A stretch of 64,000 nucleotides of DNA from positions 53,031 to 117,030 of the forward strand of contig NZ_PXZO01000039.1 in assembly GCF_003013475.1 (NCBI RefSeq), given 5' to 3'. Under the pieces are notes generated by a model. It did not search any database, was not told the origin of the DNA, and saw only the letters and a program-made list of their open reading frames with translations. Shown in pieces: positions 63,974 to 64,000 of this stretch (positions within the stretch are counted from its first letter, which is position 1; every line of letters starts with the position of its first letter). This stretch comes from Brevibacillus porteri. Its GTDB lineage: Bacteria > Bacillota > Bacilli > Brevibacillales > Brevibacillaceae. The position numbers were made by a program, and so were the translations under genes.

Positions 63974-64000
63974 TTGTTACAGTGCGCCCAGCATGGGCGA

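Overview
The window is a chromosomal core segment of an endospore-forming Firmicute. Gene order follows the Bacillus subtilis pyrH-to-ymdB/spoVS region closely. Spore genes (dpaA, dpaB, spoIIIE, spoVS, ymxH, ylxY), rimO and a korAB pair are present, and TTG/GTG start codons are unusually common. This fits Brevibacillus or a close relative in the Paenibacillaceae; the genus is inferred from gene content and sequence style, not from a database search. Every gene I accept lies on the + strand. I see no rRNA, tRNA, insertion sequence, prophage or CRISPR array, and no gene-free stretch above 300 bp.

Layout. 1-8.0 kb: the end of pyrH, frr, then uppS-cdsA-dxr-rseP-ispG-proS (lipid carrier, phospholipid and isoprenoid supply, membrane proteolysis, prolyl-tRNA synthesis). 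8.1-12.4 kb: polC. 12.4-21.0 kb: the rimP-nusA-rnpM-ylxQ-infB-ylxP-rbfA-nrnA-truB-ribF operon from one near-consensus promoter behind a GNRA-hairpin leader. 21-24 kb: rpsO with an S15-type leader, and pnp. 24-31.5 kb: ylxY, mlpA, ymxH, then dpaA-dpaB-asd-dapG-dapA, which takes aspartate to lysine/cell-wall precursors and to spore dipicolinate. 31.6-37.1 kb: a ribonuclease J, tepA-ylzJ and spoIIIE. 37.3-42.8 kb: a GntR regulator and a BMP-type nucleoside ABC transporter. 42.9-44.3 kb: an M23 endopeptidase and a 51-residue zinc-ribbon protein. 44.5-50.0 kb: ymfF-ymfH-ymfI-ymfJ and ymfK-rodZ. 50.1-57.0 kb: rimO-pgsA, cinA with a DEAD-box helicase, and SOS-controlled recA with recX. 57.0-63.9 kb: rny behind a structured leader, ymdB, sigma-H-type spoVS, a dipeptidase gene broken by one in-frame stop, and korA-korB.

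Together the genes connect translation and RNA decay (frr, infB, rbfA, rpsO, pnp, rnj, rny, nrnA), envelope building (uppS, cdsA, pgsA, rodZ, dapA) and spore formation. The region is mostly ordinary conserved core. The points most worth following are the unexplained structured leader before rny (56988-57142), ymfK (an ACT-like domain joined to a Walker-A-bearing domain, with a perfect Spo0A-box match over its promoter), the nonsense-interrupted dipeptidase, the unlisted zinc-ribbon microprotein, and a ribonuclease J with intact catalytic residues at the locus where B. subtilis has the degenerate J2.
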